Shown: in pieces, positions 54,503 through 64,000 of the stretch
Layout of the letters: every line of letters begins with the position of its first letter
How positions within the stretch are numbered: the stretch's first letter is position 1
Source: Gnomoniopsis sp. IMI 355080
Taxonomy: Eukaryota; Ascomycota; Sordariomycetes; Diaporthales; Gnomoniaceae
DNA: 64,000 nucleotides
Direction of reading: 5' to 3'
Assembly: GCA_027946555.1 (NCBI GenBank)
Contig: JAPEVC010000004.1
Coordinates: forward strand, 186,001 to 250,000
The notes under the pieces: model-generated
The model's input: only the letters and a program-made list of their open reading frames with translations
Databases searched by the model: none
What the model was told of the DNA's origin: nothing
Made by a program: the position numbers and the translations under genes

Positions 54503-55247
54503 TTAAGCAGGGCCGTTCAGCACCAGCTTCTCGATTGTGCAGGTAACTGTCGTGCCGCTGACACTAGCCTTGGCTCCCGTGATGGTGTACGAAGTAGCTG
54601 AGTTGTAGTTGGATGGGTCAGATGTGCACCATGACGACGTAGCACTACCCTCGGCGACGATAGTGACATCCTCAAAGGTGAGAGCACCGAAGTTCCAGCT
54701 AACATCGTACCTACAAAACCGAGCGTAATTAGTATACGGTCTTGTTGGCACAGCCCGAAACATTTATGGTCGTGGTAGCAAGCAAGACTCACAGCTCAAT
54801 GGCAAAAATTGCCTGGTTGAAGCTCTTATCCGACAGCGCAAACGTATTCACATCGGTCGTGCCGGTACTTCCATGCACAATCGTTGTTTGCCAGTTGGTG
54901 TCATCCACGCGCACGTTGCTAAACGTGTTGGTCTCGCCCGCATACGTGTTGAAACCAGAGCCCCAAGCCAGCGTCGGATTCGAGCAGCACCAGCCACTGC
55001 CAAAGTACCACGTGCCCGAGCGGCCGTCGAGCACGTTCTGGTATACACCGCTGCCGTCGGTAGGTTGAAGGCCGGGCCAGAGATAGTAAGTGGCAGCAGC
55101 AGGCAAGGTGGGCACTACCATCGACCCGGAGAACTCAGTGAAGTAAGCGCCCGAGGCCGGATAGTAGGTCAAGAAATACCAAGTGACCGCGGAGACGGGG
55201 TTGAGGAGGGAGAGGAGGGAAAGCGAGAGGGCGAGTTTTGAGAACAT
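54503..55247 (-). CDS. Secreted protein of unknown function, 220 residues
   Basis: Two exons, 55247-54793 and 54710-54503, separated by an 82-nt GTGAGT...TGTAG intron (phase 2). The chosen Met gives the signal peptide MFSKLALSLSLLSLLNPVSA with cleavage after VSA; a start 30 codons upstream (55337) adds an unlikely hydrophilic leader. The mature 200 residues are rich in Tyr, Trp, Gly, Ser and Thr, with beta-strand character (WYFGSGWCCSNPTLAWGSG, NQAIFAIELYDVSWNF) and one CC pair plus two further Cys. It resembles small fungal beta-sandwich secreted proteins, possibly carbohydrate-binding, but I recognise no family. It is expressed as a free-standing gene between a transporter and a long intergenic stretch. 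Confidence 0.8.
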
Positions 55248-57806
55248 TTTGGCGGTTTGGCGAGAGCGACAGTGACGATCCGGAAGCGATGGGAACACAC
55301 ACAGGTAAGTGAGTGGATAATGGAAGCTGGGAGTCAAGACATAATGTACAAGGCAGGATGTAAGGTTATTATTATAGCAACCTTACTCCCCATGCTTGTT
55401 TCGTTCAATGTTTCCCCCCCTTTGACCCTGCCATCTCATCTATCCTCGACGTTTGCCGTGGAAGTGGGTCTCTCGGAGCTGCGCGGGCAGCGCACGAACG
55501 GCGGGCTCGGGCTCCTTGACTTCGATGGTACGGTAGACTAGGGCCGGATTTGATTATTTTCGGAAGGTCTCCTTGGAAATTGGAACCATATGCACGGCTT
55601 TGGGGGACGGGAGGGGTGTGGTCAGGGTGTCTGGGTGGACGGGATATTATTCATCGTAGTAGGGGATGGGCAGACTATAGCAGACTTTTTGGGCTGGAGG
55701 TGCGCAGTGAAAGCCAAATTAGGAAATGGAATTAATTGAACGATGTCAACTGTCTATATCAGGGATCTTATTATAGGTCAGGGAGGTAGGGGCTGTGAAC
55801 GATGGTATTTTTGAAGATGATCTACTTTTTAGCCGCGTTGGACATTCTCGCAGGTGCCTGTGCTGAACCACGTGCGAAGATCTGTCCTGCGCTGCCAAGA
55901 CCACGGCTTGCTTTAGCTATTATGTAGGTACATAGGTAGACATCGCACTCCAGGTCACCTCTATGTGCATTATATTCATCGACATGTATGTATACTACGA
56001 TACTATGTATCCCTACTGCAAATTAAATTACGCTAGGCCGCGGACACTTGAAACATTCCCTGGTGAAACCAGGGGACGCTCGGTGGGTTCCTGGAAATCC
56101 CAACTCATCAGGCTTACCTGCCCGGTGGGCGCTCGAGGTGGCCAGAGATGTATAAATATTGCCAAACAACGTATATTCTCAATTTCAGTCGAAGCTCGAT
56201 CAGTGCCCAATTGCTTGCATCTATATTGGCAGCGCCGTGACGATTAGTCGCGCTTCGGCATCTATGGCCCCGTGTCCTCGATTCTGGGGGGGCTCTCCCT
56301 CCGGGCGGCTCTCGTTAGCAGCGCCGCTGCCCAGGTTTGTCAGGCGATGGCGGGTGGTGAAGTTGGCGATCTACCGATTGTAGCGATTGACGCGCTTGGT
56401 CTGATACTTTTCGAAGGCGGGAGAGGAACAGGCCCATACCTGAGACTTGCTTCTTGTATCTCCTGGTGGGTGGGCCAGGAAGAGTTGGCCCCGCTCTCAA
56501 TCGATGCGGCAATTCGACAGAGGTCGCAGGCGATGCCTTTGAAGAAAGTCCTTCGATTGTCCAAGGGAGTACCAGAGGCTTGGCAGATGCTGTTCTAGAG
56601 GCTATCGCGTCAAGCGCAAAATCTGTGAGAATAATAGTGATAGATGAAGCGGCAGTAGTGGAGAGCGACTGGGCCCAGGATCTATAAGAATGGCAATGTT
56701 GAGATGCTTACGGATATATTTACACTACATCGTTAGCTCACTTCTGAGGTACGCCAAGGAACGTAAACCACCCTTTCCAGAGAATAAGGCATTCAGTCTT
56801 CATCTTTCTAGAGGCAGAGGGAAAGGCCATATCCAGGCCCTTTGTCCCTTTCGATTCAATCGAGCATAGATGATATATGAAGATGTTATAGGGTAAGGCC
56901 CGTGGCCCGAAAAATCCAATTGTGGATGAGCTATGAACTAACTTGGGTGCGTGCTTGAAATTGACGGGGAGCTTTGGGAGCATTGAGACTTCAGAAGTCA
57001 AAGAGAAGCGCAAGTGAGTCAATTCTAATAGCCTTACAAAATTGCGAGAGCACGATTCCCACGACACGGAAATCTTCTGTTCCATGTTCAGCGAGAGACA
57101 CATGTGATGAGCAGACTTTCTTATTCTTCTACACATGAAGCCACATTCCAGTTCCCGGTTCATCCTGCGCAAGCGTGACAAGCAGGTGGCCTCCATATGG
57201 CCGTGGAGCCCAGGCGGAGAACGGTGTAAGATGATAGGCTGGCACTAATGTGTTGAGGATCCAGACTCCCACTAAGGGTATTCAGCAGTCACGCCTTTTC
57301 ACATGCCAGCCCAGTGTCTCGGGGTTGCGTCCTTGCACGTGGGCAACAGCAAATTCTGCAATGGCTTCACAGCAGAAATTGACTAAGGAGCTTGTGGAAG
57401 CGATGAAAGGTGAAGGGAAGTGAATTGCTATAGCTTGAAGTTGATGATAGTAGGAGGATGATTCAAAGGACAAGTCATGGCCAACCAAGCAGCTGACCTA
57501 TTAGGTTCCGTGAAGATCAAAAGCAGGGATACAGGTGGAGGGTGCCGAGGCACGCTAAACCCACTAGAGTGAGAAAAGTGGGCTCCTAAAGTTCCACGTT
57601 GCGGCAGTGGGTGCACTTTTCGTCCCTATCAGTCCTCTTCAACACCATACCACACTGCTCGAGTCCTTCTCGAATCATCCCCAACTTCCTCCCCCCTTCC
57701 ACCACCGATTTGACAGCCCTTCCTGTCAGATCCCTCTTCTGGTTGATATCTCCTGGTCTCCTGTACTGGTCTTCCCCCCTCGCATTCCACTATTAACAGC
57801 TCCAAC
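55248..57806. other. Intergenic, no gene seen
   Basis: 2.5 kb with frames of at most 152 codons (56738-57196 minus, low-complexity, no domain). The last 200 bases are the vigilin promoter and pyrimidine-rich leader. Confidence 0.5.
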
Positions 57807-60800
57807 ATGGCTTCTGCTACCGAGAACATGTCAGCTGCTGAGAAGCTCCAGCTGGAGCATGCCCAGGCTGCTGAGGGCCATCATGTCACCGTCGAGGAGG
57901 TTCCCGACGAGGACCTCAAGCCTCATCACTCCGCTGCTGGGCCCACTGACTCTTCTGCTCTGTCCGATAAGGCTGCTGGAAAGCAGAGGGAGACTACCGC
58001 CCCCTCTCCTGCCAAAGTCTCCAAGCTTGACATCCAGTCTCAGGAGCTGTTCCCCGAGCTTGGTGCCCCAAAGGCTCAGACTTCGAAGAACGTGCCTAAG
58101 TGGGGTGCAGCCAATGTTCTTATTGACAAGAGCAACACCAACGGCAATGGCACTCCTGCTGCGAACGGTACCCCCAGGGCTGCCACTCCATCTTCCGGCA
58201 CTGCTACCCCCAACGCGAAGTCAACTCCCTCTGGTGTTCCCCTGGTTCGCCTTCCTGGTCGTTACACCGAGACTCTCAACCTGGAACCCCAGGAACTGAA
58301 GCCTCGTGAGCAGCTGAGACGCCCCCTCGCCCAGATTCTCCAGGACATCAACCGTACATCCCGCGCCCAGGTCAAGTCGGTCCCTGCCGCCCGTGGCCAG
58401 AGGTTCGAGGTCGTTGGTCCCCAGGAGGCCGCCCAGCAGGCCCTCAAGGAACTCGTAAAGCAAATCGGCTCTACGGTTGGTTGTCTCTCCCCTCCAAATG
58501 CCAACTTACTCATGCTAACCCATGGATTCAACAGCAAACTATCCACGTCCCGATCCCCCAGTCTGCCCGCGCTCACATCATCGGCCGTCAAGGTGCCACC
58601 ATCAAGTCCCTTCAGGAGAAGACGGGTGCCAAGATCGATGTTCCCAAGGACGATAAGAACTCTGCCTCTGCTGGTCCCGGTGACGACCTCGATGACGATG
58701 CCTACATTAATGTCAAGATCGAGGGCGACTCCATCTCTGCTGCCGCCGCGAGGCAGCAGATTGAGAATATCGTCGGCGAGCGCTCTGCCAAGGTCAATAC
58801 CAGGGTCAAGGACGTCCCCGCTGAATTTTACCCCTTCATCGCGAATGGTAATCTGGTCCAGGGCAGCTCTGCCCAGATGCGAATTCCTCCTCACGCCGCC
58901 TGGTCCTCTCAGGTCACTACCCCTGTTCCAGCCTCTGGTCAGCGTCCGGATTTCCAGCCGGCTCAAGATCACCACATTCAGTTGGAGGGCGACCGTCAGG
59001 CCGTTCTCGCTCTCCGCCAGGCGATCGACCGTCAAGTTGCCGAGCTCCGCCGAGAACTCCTTCTGGAGCAGCTCGAGATCCAGCGTGGTCGTCACCAATT
59101 CATCATCGGTCACTCTGGTCTGTCGCCCGAGGAGTTTTTCGAACAAACCGGCTGCGCCATTATCCTGCCAACAGACGAAGATGACGATGCCATCACTATC
59201 GTTGGCCCCCCAAGTCGTATCGAGGCTGCTGTTCAAAAAGCAGAGGAGCTGGCCCAGAGCATGTCTTTGAACAACGTCGACCACTTGAAATGGACCAGGA
59301 AGCAAGCCCCGAACAATGCTGCTATTCACTCCAGAAACGTCACACGCTACTTGCGACAGCGCAACGAGATCAAACGTCTGGAACAGCAGTATCGTGCGCG
59401 CATCAACACGCCGGTCTCTGGCGACGGTGCCTTGCCCTGGGAGTTGTACCTCCCCCAGGGCCAATCCTTCACTGCCGCATCTTCAGACATCCGCAGTCTT
59501 TTCGAGAGCCACCCTCCTTCGAGGATGAGCACTGTCGATGTTGACCCCTTTTTCCACCCCTACATGCAAAATGAAGTCAGCCGCCAGGTTCGCGAGCAGT
59601 ATGGTGTTCAACTCGTCGTCCCTACTGTCACTGAGTCCGGCGCACCCGTCCTTCTCGTGTACGAAGCCCCTGGTTCCGCCGGAAACTCCTATGACATCCC
59701 GCGCACAGCCCCGTCTCAGGCTGACGTCAAGGCCTTCGCTGAGGGCCTGCGTGCTGCTGAGAAACACATTGCAGATCTCATGAGCCAACAAGACAGCGTT
59801 ACCACTATCACCGCCGATGTGCCTGTCAAGTTCCACGAGAAGCTGCGGAGATTCATCAAGAAGGAACAAGACAAACAAATCTCAGCCGGTCAGCCCCGCA
59901 TTCGGGTATCGAATCTGGGTACCACCATCACCCTGCGTGGGCCTCAGAAAGCCACACAGAGCCTTGCTGAGAAGATCGCGGCATTCGTGGAGCAGGAGAA
60001 GGCTGATGAGAAGGAGCGCGATTTCACCCTCGAATTCGACTTCCCGCAGCAATATGCCAACCACCTTATCGGCAAGCAGGGTAGCAGAATCAGAGACCTC
60101 CGCGACAAGTTCGATGTCGAAATCCAGGTGGAGAATGGCAAGGTTCAGCTCAAGGGGCCCAAGGCTAAGGCCGCTGCGGCTCAGCGTCACATTGAGTCAC
60201 TTGGAAAAGATCTCGCAGACGAGTCGACTATGCGACTGATTGTCGATCCCAAGCACCACGGTGAGCTCATCGGACAGAAAGGCAGCACAATCACGAGGCT
60301 CCAGAATAAACATAACGTCATGATCTTTTTCCCACGCGCCGACAAAAGTGGTCAAGAGGAGGGCGCCGGTGCATCTGGTGAGGCTGGCAAGCCTCATCGC
60401 CAACAAGCGCCAAACGAGGTCATCATTCGAGGCCCGAGCAAGGGTGCTAGCGCAGCTTATGATGAGCTGAAAGGCCTTGCCGACTACATGAGCTCCACAT
60501 CCCACACAGCTATCGTCAAGGTTCAGCGCAAGCAGCTTCCATCTATTATCGGCGCCAATGGCTCTGCCGTGGATCAACTCCGTGATCAGACCAACACCGT
60601 GATTGAGCTCCCTGCGAAGGATTCCACAGAGGATCCTGCCGAGATCAAGATCAAGGGTACGAAGGACGCTGTGCAAAAGGCCAAGAAGATCTTGGAAGAG
60701 AAGAAGGCTGTGTTTGACGACACTGTGACCAAAACCATTGACGTGGAGAGGAAGTATCACAGGACGCTGATTGGTGCTGGCGGTAAGTACGATTCTGATC

Positions 60801-61794
60801 TGAAGGAAAAAGGACCCACATGCTAACATCAATAGGTTCCAATCTGCGTGAATTGGTCACCAAGGCTGGCGGCCCTGATGACGCGAGGGAGCGTGCTCGC
60901 CTGATTCAGTTCCCGAAGCAGGAGGCGGACGGAAACACCATCACCCTAGAGGGTCGCGCTGCTGTAGTCGACAACCTCATCAAGCAGATCCAAGATTTTG
61001 TTGCCTTCCGTGAGAGCCAGGTCACAACTTCGATTGATGTGCCCACCGACAAGCACCGATCCCTAATCGGACGTGGGGGAGAGACAAAGAAGCGTCTGGA
61101 GGAACAGTTCAGCGTCACCATTGACATTCCCCGACAGGGCAGCGAAGACACCGCAGTCAAGATCACTGGTGAGGAAGCTAATGTGGAGAAGGCGAAGGAC
61201 CACATCGTCAACCTCACCAAAGAGAAGCCATCCGAGACGGTGCAGGTGCCTCGGAACCTTCACCAGGCCATCTCGGGCGAGCGAGGCCAATTCTTCCGCA
61301 AGCTCAAGAGTGATCTGCACGTCAGCGTCGACCACGCTGGCCAGACGCCGCCACCCAAACCCACCGCCGCCGCCCGCGCCAATGGCGGCGCGATGCCCCT
61401 CATCACCGATGAGGCGGACCAGAACGCACACTCGTGGAACGTGGTGGCTGGCGTTTCCGAGGAGGAGGGCGAGATCCCTTGGGTCCTCAAGGGTTCCCCC
61501 GAGAACATCGAGAAGGCCAAAGCCCTCATCACGGCGGCTATGGACCAGGCCAGAAACAATGTCACCGGCTACCTGGTGTTGCCCGACCCAAGCACATACC
61601 GCCACGTTATCGGCCAGGGCGGCAGCAAGGTCAACAGCATCCGCAAACAGTGTGGGTGCACCATCGACGTGCCCCGAAAGGATGTCGGCGAAGCGATCAA
61701 GGTGGTGGGCAGCAAGGAGGACGTGGAGAAGGCTAAAGAGCTTATTCTGGCTGCCGTCCGCGATGGTGAGAACGGTTCGAGGACCAGAGATTAG
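57807..61794 (+). CDS. scp160: Multi-KH RNA-binding protein (vigilin/Scp160)
   Basis: Three exons, 57807-58475, 58535-60782 and 60836-61794, with introns of 59 and 53 nt, give 1291 residues. The first intron starts GTTGGT, a weak donor, but the frames join at GSTQTIHVPIPQ. A roughly 130-residue polar N-terminus precedes a string of KH domains. At least nine GxxG-type cores are visible: HIIGRQGATIK, FIIGHSGLS, HLIGKQGSRIR, ELIGQKGSTIT, SIIGANGSAVD, TLIGAGGSNLR, SLIGRGGETKK, AISGERGQFFR and HVIGQGGSKVN; others are degenerate. Vigilin binds mRNA and polysomes at the endoplasmic reticulum and affects translation and ploidy control. Family length is about 1200-1300. Confidence 0.94.
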
Positions 61795-62836
61795 GTTACT
61801 CTTGTACCTCGTAACGACGACGCCAGAGCTGGTCAGAACTCTGTCCTCAACTCTTGTAGCTCTGGTATTGGAGCTGACAAGAACGACTTCGGACCTCGCA
61901 CCTATGCCGAGGTTGATTATCCCTCGCTAGGTGATAGCTTTCGAGGTGGCGACGAGCAGCATTTGGTCTGAGGAGTGACTCCTTTTTCGTCACTCTTTTT
62001 GAGCGCAAGCATCATTTCTGATTATGGGAACGGTCGGTGCGCGCTACGGTCTGGGAAAAGTTCCTGCTCTTTTACATTTGCCGCGGCGGACAATTGTCTG
62101 AGTTCAAATTGATTACTACAGGCGCTGGTGTTCAGATCTTTCATTATAACACTCTGTCTGTCCTCAAGACTTCGTAGTCAGACGGCACTATAGAGCCTGG
62201 TGATTGCAAATATCGATATTGTAATTGCCCTGTTCGGGTGTTGTGCGATGTCGCAGTGTCTGTTGTAAAGCTTCAACGTGTATGCTTGCTGAGACAAATT
62301 CTAGGTGCCTATATAGACGGAGCATAGTGGGCCGTTGTGCCACATGGTCAGCATGGTTATAAAAGGCACTTATTCTCATTTCGAATGTGTTGAAGAGTTG
62401 CTCTCTCCGTTTTAGGTCACGTAATGATTTGACGTATGGGAATGGAATTGTGAGTGATTAAGCCCCTATGCGTCCATGTCCATCGATCGTAAATTTAGGT
62501 TCATGAAGTACCCAGGTACCCATCTACCTGGTTGTCTAGAATGCCATGCAATCAAAGTGTGGCACATGTGATGTGGCTTTGGAGTGACATCACCGCGCAG
62601 GGATGCAGCTCTCGATGATGTAGGTGCTTACTTGAGCTGCTCATGCTATGATACATACCTCAGGGAGTGAACACACTGCTAGGCATATAAGTATTCGACT
62701 TCTCTTCCCTACGTCTCTTGTCTGAAATAGTTCTTGACTACTACCTTCCTAGTTTTCCAAGCCAAGCCAGATTCGACCTATTTTACTGCAACAACTGAAT
62801 TAGTGGTCAACTGTCCACTTCAAATAAACCATCACC
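61795..62836. other. Intergenic, no gene seen
   Basis: 3' flank of vigilin and promoter of the small protein at 62837. Contains a TATA-like box annotated separately. Confidence 0.55.
62684..62691 (+). promoter_or_regulatory. TATA-like box
   Basis: CATATAAG lies about 150 bases before the start at 62837 and is followed by a pyrimidine-rich tract typical of fungal transcription starts. Confidence 0.4.
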
Positions 62837-63385
62837 ATGAACAACGACCAGAACAAGGGTGTGACCGGCGTGGCCAAGACCGGCACCGGCATCTTGGGTA
62901 ATACCGTCTCTGGTGTGTCAAACACGCTGGGTGGCGTTGTCGGTATGTCTCTTCTGCTGTGTCCCCGAATGCGCATTACCTTGCCCGAGTAGATGTCTGG
63001 ATGGAAGAACGCGTGGGGAGCTGCTCAGTGCTCAGTCTTCGTGTCTGCCACACTGCATGTGTTACCGATGGATTCTTGAATCATTTGGTCTTTACACAGC
63101 CGCTCTCGTCTTCTTCACGCAGCTTGCTCACCCCCCCTCCCCAACCTCCCAAACCTTCCACTATTTCACACCAAGCGCCTTCTGAGTTCTTTGATCGTCG
63201 GTTTCACCTCACTAACCGGTTGAATAGGAGGTTTGACTCGTGGAGTCGGCGAGACCGTGAACGGAGTCACTGGAGGAGTTGCTCGTCCTCTAGGCGATGG
63301 TGTAGCCAATTTGGGTACAGGTGTTGAGAATGGACTCTCTGATGTTGCGAAGGGTAGCCGAGATGCTGGCAACTGGAAGAAATGA
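62837..63385 (+). CDS. Small Gly/Val-rich protein, 87 residues
   Basis: Two exons, 62837-62942 and 63228-63385, flank a 285-nt intron (GTATGT, ACTAAC box, AATAG, phase 1), the longest in the window. The product starts MNNDQNKGVTGVAKTGTG and has a repeated Gly-Val-Thr/Ser-Gly pattern (NTLGGVVG, RGVGETVNGVTGGVARPLGD, LGTGVENGL) ending NWKK. There is no Cys or membrane segment. It resembles small fungal stress or surface-active-like hypothetical proteins with amphipathic 11-residue type repeats; I know no function. An extra exon inside the long intron was looked for and not found. Confidence 0.75.
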
Positions 63386-63713
63386 TGGGCTCTCGAATGG
63401 GTCACACGTGATGTTTTAGCTGGGCGCAAGTTTTACCTTTTCCTGAAATACTTTACTATGGATGAATGATGTTCGGGAATGGGTCTGAGAATTACAGAGA
63501 ACGGCATCAAGGCAGCGTTTGAGAAAGGATTTTATTATATTATTGGACCAAGATTACGGGCTACAATCCATTGCTGTTGCCACACCACTTCCTCACCACG
63601 GCACATAAATCGACAACACCGTCAAACATTGCCCTAAAGGCATTAATAGGTACATATATTAAGTGCACATCCATACCAGAACGATACCAGACGCGTAGTC
63701 AAAAGCCAATCTT
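63386..63713. other. Convergent 3' region
   Basis: Between the small Gly/Val-rich gene and the next gene on the minus strand. No coding signal. Confidence 0.5.
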
Positions 63714-64000
63714 TCAACAGAAGAAACACCTATCGACCGGTAGGGTCGCCGAAATTGTGTCTATGAGACTATTGCCAAAGTCTAAACCACGGCAATTGTG
63801 CTCGTGACAGCAACACATCCAGAAATCATTGAAGCTGTGCTTGAACTCGTTGGAGTCGAGAAACCAGGTGGAACCATCACAGTAACCCTTGTCACGTAAA
63901 GCGCTACAGTGATAGAGCAAGACCCAGGTGACGTTGTAAGAGGATTCGCAGGCATACTGGACGTCGCCAGATTCGTAGAGGTTGTCGTTGGGGATGGTGC
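63714..64000 (-). CDS. Cys-rich protein, C-terminal part
   Basis: The minus frame is open from the window edge (first full codon at 63998) to a stop at 63714-63716, at least 95 codons. It reads TIPNDNLYESGDVQYACESS, then YHCSALRDKGYCDGSTWFL, FWMCCCHEHNC and ends DRCFFC. With at least nine Cys, an N-glycosylation site and no membrane helix, it looks like the end of a secreted disulphide-rich protein. The 5' end is outside the window, so a signal peptide cannot be checked. Confidence 0.55.
   Translation of the reverse strand, partial: TIPNDNLYESGDVQYACESSYNVTWVLLYHCSALRDKGYCDGSTWFLDSNEFKHSFNDFWMCCCHEHNCRGLDFGNSLIDTISATLPVDRCFFC

Noticed and set aside
56738..57196. 152-codon minus frame
   Set aside because: No recognised domain, AT-rich setting, and no start context or splice partner.
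58262..59464. 400-codon frame antisense to vigilin
   Set aside because: It lies wholly opposite strongly coding KH domains; the frame is a by-product of their codon bias and has no domain of its own.

Overview
The window is nuclear DNA of a filamentous ascomycete (Pezizomycotina). The evidence is the gene style: compact genes with short GT-AG introns (48 to 285 nt, most 55-90) and fungal branch-point-like CTAAC/CTGAC boxes. The gene families are typical of the group: Ecm33-type GPI wall protein, GH71 alpha-1,3-glucanase with CBM24 modules, quinate-type sugar transporter, Dal5-type MFS permease, tannase-family esterase, Tgl-type patatin lipase, vigilin/Scp160 and Arp6. I cannot fix the class or genus. 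I see no rRNA, tRNA, CRISPR array or intact transposon.

Layout. 1-7.4 kb: the end of a serine-rich one-pass membrane protein (with a probable GC-AG intron), a multi-pass membrane protein and a quinate permease-like transporter. 7.9-14.7 kb: a large intronless PIF1-family helicase, a Dal5-type permease and a SET-domain protein. 15.8-21.6 kb: a hypothetical protein, Arp6 (SWR1 chromatin remodeller), an Ecm33-like wall protein and a very short two-exon metallothionein-like gene. 21.9-27.5 kb: a Ufd1-domain protein that also carries zinc fingers, an AZUL-like finger and a UBA-like tail, divergent from an F-box protein, then a predicted small secreted protein.

27.9-33.4 kb is a gene-poor island with two decayed genes on the minus strand: an ABCC-type ABC transporter with a very large internal deletion, and a fungal thioester-reductase (NRPS/PKS R-type) domain with stops and frameshifts. 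Together they look like the remains of a secondary-metabolite cluster.

33.4-42.2 kb: an eight-exon GH71/CBM24 alpha-1,3-glucanase, a small charged protein, a glutaminyl cyclase-like M28 enzyme, and a tannase-family esterase divergent from a D-2-hydroxyacid dehydrogenase across only 280 bp. 43.1-55.2 kb: a glyoxalase/VOC-fold protein with a long disordered N-terminus, a patatin-type lipid-droplet lipase, an alpha/beta hydrolase, an EamA-type transporter and a secreted protein of unknown function. 57.8-64 kb: a multi-KH vigilin (Scp160), a small Gly/Val-rich protein and the 3' end of a Cys-rich protein.

Intron positions were set by joining reading frames at consensus splice sites and checking that the joined protein matches family sequence from memory. 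No alignment or transcript data were available.
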